From contig RCAB01000046.1 of the NCBI GenBank assembly GCA_003640385.1, positions 1 to 64,000 on the forward strand: a stretch of 64,000 bases of DNA, given 5' to 3'. Shown here piece by piece: positions 32,789 to 45,627 of this stretch. The notes below the pieces were generated by a model. It searched no databases. It was not told the origin of the DNA and saw only the letters and a program-made list of their open reading frames with translations. The position numbers and the translations under genes are program-made. Origin of the DNA: Setaria digitata (Eukaryota; Nematoda; Chromadorea; Rhabditida; Setariidae). The number at the start of each line of letters is the position of its first letter. Position 1 is the first letter of the stretch.

Positions 32789-35700
32789 ACTGTTTGCAGC
32801 TGATAAAATTTTTCACGCACCACTGGACCTCACGGGTAAAAATTTTTGTGGGATTTGTTCTTTTTTAAACGACAAATTTTGTTATTTCCCTGCAGTATTT
32901 TTTTTTTCTTCTGTTCTCCTTGATCTCTTCATCGAATAAAAGTATAATCTGCACATTTCTTCACTAATGGAATAGAGATGGTATGCTCCAAAGTTGCACT
33001 AAGGAAATAACTAAAAAATGAGAAGAATTTTCTTAATTTTAAAGAGTCTTTTTGTTGCTGTTAATTAGATTATTATTTGCTTTTAAAATTTTCTTTTCAA
33101 CAGTGGTAATTCCAGTAATTTCTATTAGATTTTTTTCTAATCCTCAGACCAAATTTAAGCAAGTAACTTACTAAATTTTATGCGAACAAATGGGTGGATT
33201 CTTTACCCGCTTAGATATTCCTCATTAGAAATTCGATAAATATCTAGTCCTTGAGAAGCAGATTTATTCTCCGCTGAGTTTCTGTTAGGCGTGGTCTTAC
33301 CCTAAACCTCTACTTATTCTCTAATTTTTGTTCATCGAATTTTTTAAAAAATTTGTGTTACCTTCAAGAAAAAAAAAAAAGATCTGGATGTCTGCACCAC
33401 CTGCAGAAAATTTTGGTTTCTGGCAAACGCCATTCTGAATTGTTTGTTTCGCTAAGTTTTATTATCAAATTTTCGAGTTTCATAAGGGTATATTTTATGA
33501 GTGAAAATAAATAAAATCAGAAATCATGAAAACATACTAATCTTGCAACTGAATCTATTGAAAATATTTATTCGGGCTGTTACCATTTATTTTACCTGCT
33601 GTCTTTTTTTTTGACTCAGCTGATTGCTCATTTAATTGCTGCACGACTTTCGCAAGAAAAAAATAGTGGAGATTACAAAAAAGTTTCCTCATGTCCTTAC
33701 TTTTATCCAGCTTATATTACCATTACAATAAATGAAAATTGATGAAAATTGCCCCATTACAATAAATAATTTTATTATTGATACACGCTTTTTACAGCAG
33801 TAATTTGCGAGTATACGACTTTATATTGGAGTGATTTCATGTCTCACTTAAAACTAACTTCTCCTCTCGCTTCACTGATTACTTCATTTTATTTATGGGC
33901 AATTAATTAACTGAGAATTACTTCCTCATTCGTAAGATTCGATTGTAAAACTTTAAAATATTCATTTAAGTGGAAAGTGATGGTGAATAGTGTTAGGAGC
34001 AGGTAGTATTGTTGCCTGGATTACAGCAAGATCACAAACAACTCCCGTACCAGGATCATTAATTATCTTTGTCACCTCTTCAAGAGCAGTGAAGATGCAA
34101 TGGAACTGAGATATATGAGTGTCTAAAATAGGTGAAGCGGGAACTAATACATGTATTGTTAATTTTTCTTGTTTGAAGTATTGGTACTATTAATGCGCAG
34201 TGTGCTATATCCACAAAATAGGACTGGCGAGAGCAGAATGTGTGGGATAAAAAATTGTATATGGTGACATATTCCGATCATCGATGTCGACAACACCGCG
34301 CACAGTGGAGTTTATTATCGTGATCGAGCAAAACGTGTGTTATCGATAATTATGATCCATTGCATCCTTTTTCTAAAGTAATTTCTTTTGGCAAATATGC
34401 TTTTATTTTATAAACTTTGCGTAACCTGCTGCTAAACAGTGTATCTTGCTCAACCAAAAATCTCCCTTTTCCAAATGACTATACATGGTGAACTATTTCA
34501 TATATGCCTTTATCATCAGTGCAGAATTATTTTACGACATGGCAATTCATTTCCAACTTTACTGTTTCGAAACCACAATTCCTTCGCATGTATTTTTCAT
34601 TTAATTATTTCCTTGTTTTTTTTTTTATTTGTTTACTTATTTTCTGGTGCATCTCGCTCAATTGTTTTTTTTTTTTTCCATAACCTTCCAGTAGCTTGTA
34701 AATAATGTACAAATTGCTTGGCAATTTCAAAAATATCCTGAACAATACAAATTATTTGAAAACAATGATTGTCGCTAAAAAAAATTGCTGCAGGAAAAAT
34801 ACTGTAATTTCTAAAGTATATATTGGAATTATTAATACACTGACATGACTGCATATTGAATTCTTCCAGACAATAATATATAATATGTTCAAGATTCATA
34901 ATTTAAGTCATTTAAGTACTTTGCTCAGTCTGTTCGGTTTGAATTGCCTGTAAAAGCTTGAGATATTTGCTACTTATTGTGGGATGAATTGTTGACATCA
35001 CAATAAATCGTCTGTAATAAGCATCCCTCACCTCGTATTTTTTTTGCTTTTACTGTTAATATGAATCGGCTGTCAAGATGCTACTGATGATAAGAGCATA
35101 ATTTAAACTTTTATGTATTCATGTTTGGGGAAAATTTGTATTAGTTTTCTAGTACTTGTCTGTAATTCTTCATTTCTTGCTTCATCAGTATAGCTGCCAT
35201 TTGTGCGCACTGCCGTGTGAATAAATAAAAGTAAAGTTTATTGTTAGTTAAGAGGACTTTGCACAGAAAATGCTTCCATTTGATCCAGTGACCAGTTAAT
35301 ATTACAAAGCTATACACTGAATCTTCATTGTTAAACGTTTCTTTGGCTTTTTTACTTCTTCCGTTCATTATTGTCATTCCTCGGAGTAAGACTTTTTCGG
35401 TAGTAGCAAAAGCGATAAAGTTTTTAATTTTTAATCAAGCAATCTGTACTGATCTGCTCTCTTGAAACTTGTCTTGTTTTCCTGAAATTGAATGTAATTT
35501 TTTTCATGAACTGCGACAAAAGTAGTAATACGAAACCGGGTGATTTTATAAACCGGTTATTAAAGGTTTAAAGTGGACCATTATTTGTCTTTGGATAAAA
35601 GAATACGATAAGCGAAGGAAACTGAGATAGAAACCAAACCGCAGCTGTAATAAAAAGGATAATTGAATATTATGCAGATTTTGATAAGAATAAATGGGCT

Positions 35701-36802
35701 TTAAGACATGATATTTACAATAACAGTTCCTGTATCTGTTCATTACTTTGGCATTGTCATTTTTACAGTGGTCTGGAAGATGAGACTTATTGCTTGTCGC
35801 TGAACCAGTGCATTATTTTTGCCTCACTGTATATCATTGGCTTCTCAGCTTATACTAACAAAGTTAATGAAACCGAATTAAAATTTGCTTACTGGACCAG
35901 TATCAGATAATAAACTATCTGTTAAATTTAGCTAATGAGGTATGTGGAATATACGATTCAGATACTTCGTGGTATTTGAGGCACAGATATTGTGCAGTCC
36001 AGCTGTTATCTTTCTGTAGCGCTTTTTTTCCATAATTTGTATCTTCTTGTTATATAATTAAGTGCAGATTAATCAGATTTCTGATGCAGAAGTCATTTCA
36101 TTTTATAGTAAACAAAACAGAGCAAATAATTTCCATATAGATAAGACAGTTTCCTTATTTGCAAAATTTCTAGATAAAGCTATGCTTCAAAAAGAAAAAG
36201 AAACCCTAAATTTGAATAAAATAAAAAATCCCGTGTCAGGCCTCATTTTACTTTGGATTTTGTCAAATAAACTAGATATTATCCAGATTTATTATGCCTT
36301 GAAATTGGTGTATTTAAATCTTGGTACACCAAATTCAATAACATATCGAAAGGATAATCATCACTACTTTTGCATTTCCAAACTGCTGTACAAGGAAGCA
36401 CAATCTGTAAATTTCTGTAGTTAAAAAAAAGTTGTTCTGTAATCAATAATAATATAAGAACTTCAGTGTGTTGTATTTAGTACATGAAATTTTTAGAATT
36501 TTGCGCGAGCTACTGTGTGGTCAAATGTTTCTTATTTTAGCGCTTTCTATAACTGCGTGATTGAATGTAACCCATGTGATTTAGAAAGAGACTCCTTTTT
36601 ATGCTATGTATTGCATATTTTTTAATGGCCTTAGATTAATTCAAATTTTGCATTACAACCGGCATGATCAGATACATCTCTATACTTACTACATGTCGAA
36701 AAATCAGATAATTTAATAAACAGGAGTTTGTAAGTGAGTGCAACAAAAAGAAAGTGTGACTGATACAGAACTTCTAGGTAAGCTAGCTGCTTGTCGCTTC
36801 AG

Positions 36803-37093
36803 CTGCCCCAGTCTTATCTGACTGACCCAGAGCTTGTTGAAGGTTGTTTCTGTCAGTCCACTGATTATGGTCGATTTGATTCTGACAGCAATAAATCGAG
36901 AATAAGTCCTTGGAATAGTCTAGCCTCCTTATAAGACCGTAATCATGTCCAATCTTTTCAGCTGCTCAGTCACATCCTTGTGATCTTGGAAAAGTGTGCT
37001 CAGGCACCCGCCATATACTATAATCCATTTTCAAGAAGACTTGGTCACTTTGGCCATTTCGACTGCTTCCTTCATGTTTGGATGAAAAAATAA
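36803..37093 (+). other. Interrupted plus-strand ORF, possible decayed exon
   Basis: After an acceptor-like CGCTTCAG, a frame runs 43 codons to TAA at 36932-36934, then stays open in the same frame for 52 more codons to TAA at 37091-37093. Both halves have balanced, protein-like composition (DPELVEGCFCQSTDYGRFDS; NPFSRRLGHFGHFDCF), and the DNA is GC-richer than its flanks. I recognise no family and found no partner exons. It may be a decayed exon, two real exons, or chance. Confidence 0.3.
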
Positions 37094-39248
37094 CAGAAAT
37101 GATGGAAATAAAAGCTAATTTACCGGTTATCATATGCATTATTTGTAAAGCAAGGCTACAGCTTCGCTGACTCCACGTTTATTTGGCGATGGTCAAATTG
37201 AAATGCCATAAAGGAATCGCTAAAAACTTTCGGTAGATGCTCACATTAGTTGTGAAATAAGTTATCAGTAGGAGGAAAAGTTCTAGCTCCTCAGCTTAGC
37301 AATATCAAGTGATACCAGGCTTGCAAAAAAGCTGACAGTAGAAAACCTGGAATGGCCCATTAATTCTGAGATCAAGTCATAGTAATTGGTTTATTTACTC
37401 ACCATTAAAAAATTCCAGAGATTTAAGATTTCTTGGAAAAGGTGGGGATTTCCAATTCCCTTTCGAATCGTATTTGCATCATCCCGTCCCTTTTTTTTTA
37501 TTGTTTGTTTAATCCAAATTCAGCTATCCTTTCGCACATGCTTTACATTTAGCAAGCTTATAACTTGGAAGTATGGGGACATTGTAAGTGGGAAGGCGTC
37601 TTAATCTTGGTTTTCCAAAAAAAAAAAAAATGGTTTCCCCACTCCCTTTCTTATTACTGAGCGCACTCACAGTTTGACTTTTTAAGGCTGCTCAGTAGAT
37701 AGTTGGATTTCTACTCGAGGGATTGCACATCTGCAATCTCATAATCTGATGATTCTGTTTCTAGGTGCTTGATACCTAATTCATTATCAATAACCTTCCA
37801 TGCGAACAACTATTCACAATAGAAAACTAATATTTCACACAACCATAGTTATGCTATAAAAGTTTTTTGACCAAAAATGATGGAAACTAGCAGTGAGTGT
37901 TGGAAGAAGACTGACAAATTAAATCCGTGAATTACTATTAATTAAGGTTTTACTTAGCAGGCTAACAATCATCCTCACGCAAAAATTGTGAATTCACTAC
38001 ATAAAGGTGTACCCGCTGAAAACACACTGTCACTATTATCAAATATAAAGGAAATGCTAGAAGGTCTCTCTTTATACAATATTCATTCCATTTGGAACAA
38101 ATTAAATGAATTTTGCATTACATTTTAGAGTAAATGAATCCCACCGAATAAATTCTAAATATACTGGAATGCATAGCAACAAATTATATTTCTGACCACT
38201 TAAAAATTTCCTCTGCCACAGACGAGAAATCCGTAATTAAGCATTTATCTCTTTATGGCTTTGCTCAGTATTACAGCACAACAATTTATGTAAATCTGTT
38301 TCCTTGGTGATAAAGAACTTATTTACATATTCCATACAATGACAGAATAATTTGTTTTGTTTTCTCCATTTGATAAATCATCGATTTCTTGCGATCAAAA
38401 GTAAAATTTTATCATTTGTGTACACTCTTCGTCGAGTCTATTAAAAATTTTTTTTCTATTGCAGTTTTTAAAAACGAATTCCAAGATAAACAGCAAATAT
38501 GTGACATAGAGAATCCTGAATTGAAAGTTGATTTCAAAGTTATTTCTGAAGAAACCATTCAAGTTTATCTGTTTCATTTACTAATCCACTTTCATAGGTC
38601 TATTCAGCATTTTGTCTACATTCCTGGAGTCAAATTTTCTTTTAAAGGCAATATATGATCATCGTAGAAGCAATCTTGATTCCAACCAAGCACTGATTTA
38701 ATGAACTGAACTTGCTCACACTTAAGTCAAGCAGTTTTTAATGAATGTGGCTAAGAAACACTAATCTTGGATATATTTGTCACTAGCAACTCGCTGAATG
38801 TTTCATATTTATTACAAATTTGTAGTCAAAATCTATCCTAATTGGATGGGTGGGGAGAGCTGTTTTACTAATGGGATTGAAAAATTGTTTCAGGAGCATA
38901 TTTAGAGTAATATTTGAGAAAATATGTTACATCGAATGGGTACAGTCTTAGTTTTTTTTTTAATTTACTAACGACCTGCAAATGATTCTTGCGAGTGAAG
39001 ACACATTGGTTGATATCATTTGACGCGTATGAAACGAAACTTTGTCCGCTAATACTTCCTATTATTCTTGACCTGAAAAACACTGCTGATCGCGGACTAA
39101 GACATCCTGCTACTGAGTATAGTTCTTAGGAGAATTATCAAATTAATTTATGGACAGAAGGAAAATAATTGAAATTTTTCGTAAAAGCTTGAGGGCATCT
39201 CCCATAAATTTGAAGCGCGTATTTCGAAGGCAATTTCTGAATGAAAAG

Positions 39249-42200
39249 CTAACTTTTGGTTTTGTTGTTGCAAATATAGAAACACGCTCCCACTCTTCGG
39301 AAGGAAAACACTGAACAAACAATCAGTGTGACAGCAATAATGATCATTAGAGAGAATAGGTTGATGGATTCGATTAATGACGAACTGGGAACAGTACGCT
39401 GTTGCAAGCATGTTTCATAAATCAGTCTTCCATGGATTGTTTCTTGTATTGGCCAAAGTATGACACAAGCAGAAAGTATAATTCTAGAAATCACTCCAAT
39501 CAACCTCTGGAAGAATTGCAAAATAATTCTGAAGCTTTCCATAAAATCATTGTTTCAATATTATGCTATGCTAAAATAGTTGCCACACTCCACGAAGTTT
39601 CGCAAAGGAAAACTTAGCAATAATGAAAATAAAGAAAGCAGTAGCATGCACTTCTGCTGCATTCAGTCTCATGATGTTGTAAGTATGCCATGGATTATAC
39701 ACAGCTAACTGAATTGTTCGCCTGGTTACTCCATGTTCATCACGTACAACCACAAAAAAACGAACACGATCTTTAGCACGGACAGATAATGACGCGTTCC
39801 ACACTAGCGTAACATAGTGCGAGCCGACCTAAAATCCATCTTTTGTTTTAATATTTAGAGCATTTAACTTACGCCTAATGTTTTCGCGTAAAATTTAAAA
39901 GATTCATGGAATACAATAAAGTAAGGCAAAAGCAAATAAACGAACAACAGCTTGGATAAATCTCTTGCTGAACATATTTTAGAAATCTTACTTCGAGAAC
40001 ACATAGAGTAATGACAGGTTTTTTCACTTTTAAATATATAGTCGGTGGAAAACGTGTTGCGCTTGCCTGACAGTGCATTGATATTCATCTTCATCTGCTA
40101 GCACAACATCTAACCTGTGCATAATCAGTCGATTGAATGCATATACGCTGATAAGCCAGATAATACAGAAGATGAGAATTTTTAAAGAAAGACTGGTAAA
40201 GAATTGAGATAAAAGAAAATTCATTTGTAGTTAAAGAAAAATTTTGATATGTAGTATTTGTAGTTTATTCTCCATTCGAAGGAATAACCAAATTTGTTCA
40301 TTCGTAGCCCATAAGCGTGGATGAATCGAATCTGCTACTGCTTGATCAAAGTGTAATTGGGGATATGAAGAAAGACGGGGAGTTGATGAAATCATCTAAA
40401 TTTGCTTGCTTTGTTGGCTGCAAAAGATTTTAAAAAACTTAGCATCAATGATAGATAAAATGAAAGAGGGTAAATGAGATATGGTCGAAAATGAAAACTA
40501 AAAGTCAAAAACATTTACGACTGAAGTTATGGAATTCTTACTAAATAATCGTGAGCTAGGATATTAGTCGGATTTGAAAATTTCCATAACACGTTGTCTG
40601 AAGATTGGCGTGATAAGCAATAAATGGAACACCGCTCTCCCACTGTGGCTTCCACTGAATCACCAAACGGCAGAACTGGATCTGTACGACATTCTTCAAG
40701 TGGCCATGTGTTGAAATGCTGCAAGAGGTGAGAATTGGATGCTTCAATGAATTGTGCTTCTGTATTTTAGCAAATTAAGAATATTTGAATTCATAAGCAT
40801 CATTTTTTTAACATTAATATTTCATTTTTGTAGTCCTTCACCTTCTCGACATAACAGAGATATAACTATGTACCTTCTTGTAATTCCTGCTGCCGACAAG
40901 TAAGTGGTCTGTTCCAAATTTCAAAGACGTGTTAACCCCATTGCAAGTGATTTAATGATACAGCCACAATGCAGCGGATTGTGATCAAAAAAGCCTTGTG
41001 ACACCGTAAATAATAATAACTCGTCTGACACGACTTCTAACATACAGTAAGATAAATCTACACTATAAGCATAATTTCTGAGGAATAAGTAAGATTACAA
41101 TATTCTCATCATGAATCTATCGTACAAAAAGTCTAAAAATGAGAATAAAAAAAAATCAATGGTAAACTAACCTGGACAGCATAGTATTGCTAATAAAGGA
41201 ACGTGGTGATATATAAGTAAGGGATATAGATATGGATATGGTTGTTCAGATTAACAATACGTAAATTTGGAATATGCAAAAATGCAAACGTATAGTTTAG
41301 AACTGTGAGAGAGATCAATCTCCTGAAATGACCAAAATGTGATTGCACTGTATGCGAAAATGATTATTGTTCTTACCTTAAAATCAAAAAGTCTTTGATA
41401 TAATACGCCGTTTCAATCATATTTTTTATTTATGCATTTGTCCAATTCATGCTGAGCGAGATTAATAAGTAATAAAATGATCTAGTTGTATAACATTCCT
41501 CAATTTTAACTGTATCCAAATTATCCATAAATTTTGAAAGACTCTGTATATAAGAGATGTGAGGAACTTACATGCAACATGGGATGTTTCAGTTCAGAAT
41601 TTGTAATTCGTCTAAAATGATTAGCGCCCATTCTATGGGTACGTAAACTGACTAGTTGCCTCAAATCAACCCCGGGATTATTTCGATGTCATTGTACGAC
41701 AAATCAAGCACTTCCACCTGCAAGTCCATTTAAATCTAATTACATCTAATAGATCTTTGGAAGAATTACGGTATTTATTTCTACTGGTAGGAGCTGTAGT
41801 AATTGTGAAATTAATAAAAAAAAAAAAATTTACGAAAATATGTATGAAACAAGGCTCGTCCAGAAAACCTTTGAAATTTTTTTTTTAAGTAAACACTTTT
41901 AGAAGATTAATATAGCATAAAGAAAAAAAAGTAACTTCTGAGCCGGGAAGAAATGGCTACTTTTTATAATTTGAAATTGTTGTAACTCAAGTCAATATGG
42001 AGTAAATTTGGTGTGAACCTCAACATAAGCTTGTTAATCACCTGTAAATACCGGTTTATTACTATTTCAAACTCGTAATCCATGAGCACACCTTTCGAAA
42101 AAATAACAAAAATTTCCAGTTCATTCCATTGTGAAAAACATACAGTAAGATTGTTATTGGCAATGGTAAGCAGTTTAGGACGAAATAGACGAAGAATTTC

Positions 42201-43372
42201 CCAATCCACTTTATTGATGAAGTTATAACTTAAATCGAGTGATTCGATAGTTGGGAACATCATGAAGGCATCACGTTCTATATCACCTGCATTGTGTAAA
42301 TTTTTTAACTACTTACACGATAAGCTTTAAGGACCTAAACTGAATAATTATCTGAACCAGAAACGATAAAATTTACTGAATGTAATAACACTTTAGCATT
42401 TTTTAACTTCCACAGTTAAAACGTACTTTTATTAACATTTCATTAACCAAAATGTCATAGAGCAAAAAAGACTAACTCACTGTGAAGTGATTGTGTCTTA
42501 TGATCAGCTGACGGAGATGAGGAAACATGTTTTCTCGTACCGTGTTAAATATTGAAATACAATTATTAGAAAAGTCCAGAAAACTGCAAATAAAACGTAA
42601 AAACTGGAAGAAGTAGGACAATAGTTAAGTGTATTGACTGAGACAAACAGTACCAAAGTTATTTTCCTAGTTTTGTTTTAACTAGCGCTTAATTCAATTA
42701 GCAGTGAGCTAACTAGCAAATTTTAACTGACATTATTTTTAGCCACAAAAAATTATAACTTACATTAGACGCTTTAACGAAGAGAAATGAGTCAAGTCAA
42801 AAACATTGCTCCTTGTAAGAGACAAATTTAAAAGGGTCAGTTACTGTTCACTTAGTTGCGTAAATAGTGCATCTGGTTCTGTAACAGTTGAGCAAATTGC
42901 TGAAATCCAACCTAGAAATCACCTCAAATTTTGATCCACGATAATTCATTTGAATTCTAATGTAGAATGAAAAAAAAAAAAAAAAAATGAAAAAAAAGCA
43001 TTATTGTGTTTCATACCCTGTTAATGTAGTTAGAAAAATCTGGCAAAACTGAAAAGAGCACTATAATCTCAATTAAACATAATCATGAAATAAATCGTCT
43101 GTTCTAATTCAGCGCAGTGTTTCCCAATAATCTAATACTTACACTGCATGCTTCACCGAACTGAAAATTTTGGAAAAATGTACTGAAAGTGCAAAAAAGT
43201 GAATTTTTAATTTTCGATATTTTTCTGTTTTTCAAAAAATTAAAAGAATTTCGCAACTACCTGAGCAGTTGCAATTCAGCGGATAAGCAATATCGTTCAT
43301 TTCAGTATTCATCACTGTATATACGAACCGATGCACTGAATTAAGTATTATTAGTACATAAATCCCAACCAT
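39249..43372 (-). pseudogene. LRR-Ig transmembrane receptor gene, probably disabled
   Basis: Exons in order: 43261-43372 (ATG 43372, signal peptide MVGIYVLIILNSVHRF, then cysteine cap NCNC), 42764-42911, 42481-42583, 42144-42286, 41964-42041, 41771-41794, 41572-41717 (all LRR), 40874-41036 (LRRCT start DHNPLHCGC), 40542-40718 (LRRCT end plus Ig start). Then come an Ig tail near 40045-40125 (ADEDEYQC), a beta-domain exon ending at 39828 and a membrane exon 39249-39506. The repeats are clear (IESLDLSYNFI, LLHIDLSYNNF, VEVLDLSYNDI). Lesions: in-frame TAA at 42841-42843, a phase break at the donor beside 42481, no donor before the stop at 41964-41966, a 1-nt shortfall in the G/C run near 41670-41676, and in-frame TGA at 40921-40923 where Trp would fit. 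Such proteins are cell-surface adhesion or signalling receptors. Poor assembly could mimic some of these lesions. Exact family is not assigned. Confidence 0.6.
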
Positions 43373-45627
43373 AGCTTCAAATTTTATTCCTATATCATTG
43401 ACTGCACCATGTGCTCCGGCTAGACATCTATCAAAATCCTTAAAATTGAAGATTTCTGACTCGTCGTAGAGAAAAAAAATTCAATGTTTATTATTGTACA
43501 TTACACAGCATATGTTATGAAAAATTTATTTCCTGTAACATGCCGAAGACGAGGGTGTAACGAACCAAAGAATTCTAAACATAGTTTGAAATTTTAATTA
43601 GTTCAAAATTCCGAAATTCTATTTGTTTATAACCATATCTAATTTGGAAATGAGTTAATCAAAGACTGGAATTATAATATTTTAAAGGACTGGGATAGAA
43701 GGAAAGGACTAAAGTAGCTTTTGATTGTTAAACAGAGAGATAGTTATTAAAATAATAACTTGGACCACAAGGAAAACAGTAGTAATATAAGCGCACAAAA
43801 GGGTCCATTTGTCTCTTGGCATCTTCTGCTGAGTTGTGGTTGCCTGTTCAGTTTGGCCTGTATATGGCTGAATAATTGAATTATATATCTACAAGACCAA
43901 TTGTGAAGAGCTCCAAATCTTGCTCACTGCAATAAAAATGTGCCTGATGAATTTGCTTTTATTATAAAACGCCTGTACATATTTTTCTATAGGAGTCACC
44001 GAGACAACCTCGAAAAACATTCACAGTGATCGAAAAGACAGTAGTATTCTTTAAGAGGATGAACAGTTACTTTACCAGTCTATAAGATGATCTGTTCGGA
44101 CCAGAAAAGGTTTTAGAAAATTCGTTCACTATCCTTACAGTTTTGCTAATCAGAGCTTGTCATCGCTAGATCCTCGTCCAGCTCTATTCATAAAAGAAAT
44201 CAAAGTTTTTTTTTTTTGCTTTTTAAACTAAAGCTATACAAGCATTTTGTAAATTAAATAAAAAATTATTCAATCCATAATTTTACGGATACGAACAAGA
44301 TCTGCATAAAAGGATCGTTCATATTCCCTTCACTATTTTATGGATGTAGGTTTATGAAAATTAAACGCAGTTCTTACTACTTTCATCTTCTATAAGATGA
44401 TGCATCAACAAAAACTGCCCGGAACACATTATGAAGGACAGCGAAAAATGGGCATATCTATTTCATAGCAATAATCCAATCTACTAACCGACTTTTAGCA
44501 CTACGTTTTTCAAGTCAAATAGCCTTTATACGACACCATTCTTCTTCTATCTTTGATTGATTCGAATGCAAAGAATGAGGGATGGTAAAAGAGAATGTTA
44601 ATTCTTTTACTAAAATGAAACTCAATTTCTGTAAAAGACAAAAGGACAGAAGCAAAGCCAACTTGAGTTAGTAAGGTTTTCTGTGGCACTAAAGACTCAG
44701 TTCTGTTCTGCAGCCCACTGAAGGCACATTGATGAAGACGCCAGTTACTACATCCGGATGTCTGTACTCTCCATCAGCACAATTTCAGCTCCTCTGCCTG
44801 GAGCTGTTTAATCATGATTAATATTCGGCGAGCAAAAGAAAAAGTAGAACCCAACAATATATAAATCCAATCAACCCTAATGATGGCCACTTTGATAATC
44901 AATTCATGCAACGCTATATTTCGCTACCCAATTATTGCAGCACGCACAGTCGCTGCTTTCATAAATTGATTTCGTTCAAATTAACACTCATACAAAGCAA
45001 TATTTTGCTTCAATCAAATTCGGTTTATTGCAAAATAACCTGTAAGAAGGGTTAGTACCAGAAACTTTCCTCGTAGTGCTGGCTTGCAATACGGATCAGA
45101 ACAGAAAGTCTTGCCAGTGGTGTACAATTTCAGAAGGAATACAATTTAACATTACCCGATGTTTCACAAGTTGTAATAACCAGAGTAGAATGGCCATAAC
45201 ATATAACAATCCCGATGCAACGGATCCCTGGAAATGCCATTTGTATGACTTAGTCAAAAGAAAGAACTTAGAAGATATGTCATCCGCTCTCCGATAAATG
45301 TCCCCTAATAATACCCTGTTATTCAAAGAACCTGAAGGAGACCTACATACAGAACACAATAAGCTCAACAATGTTTCGTAATTAGTATGTTATATTTTCA
45401 GCAATCCTTCTGAAAAGATGGATCACTGCAATGATGACTACTCAAAAAAAAAAAATTTATCCATCATATTATCTGCTTCTCGGTAAATTGTACGTTTCAT
45501 CCCTCAAACGCAGAAACGTTTTAAGATACATTATACGACTCATCACTGTTAATTAAAAAAAGTAAAACTTTATAACAAATGCTCATAATAAAAACTAAAT
45601 AAAGCAAAAACTCAAGAAGGCATAAAA
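43373..45627. other. Gene-less region between the LRR gene and WBP11
   Basis: No exon or known protein was recognised on either strand. A Cys-containing plus-strand ORF (45076-45297) has no supporting context. The left part would include the promoter of the LRR-Ig gene, the right part the 3' UTR of WBP11. Confidence 0.45.

Larger units (their letters stand above)
31629..39248. other. Gene-poor AT-rich region
   Basis: About 7.6 kb with no intact gene recognised. It holds an AAT/AAC repeat (32657-32788), poly-T runs, and a plus-strand ORF broken by one stop (36803-37093), listed separately. The remaining 3' exons of the Tyr-rich gene may lie in its left part. Confidence 0.45.

Noticed and set aside
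32586..32939. 117-codon ORF with a long poly-Asn run
   Set aside because: The Asn run is simply the AAT repeat read in one frame. The flanks are T-rich and random, with no splice context.
33716..33770. Direct repeat of CCATTACAATAAAT
   Set aside because: A short local duplication in AT-rich DNA with no associated element.
36062..36424. 120-codon plus-strand ORF
   Set aside because: It starts with GTG, is rich in Lys, Asn, Ile and Leu as expected of AT-rich DNA, and has no splice or motif support.
45076..45297. Plus-strand ORF with several Cys residues
   Set aside because: No start context, splice site or known Cys-rich domain spacing could be supported.
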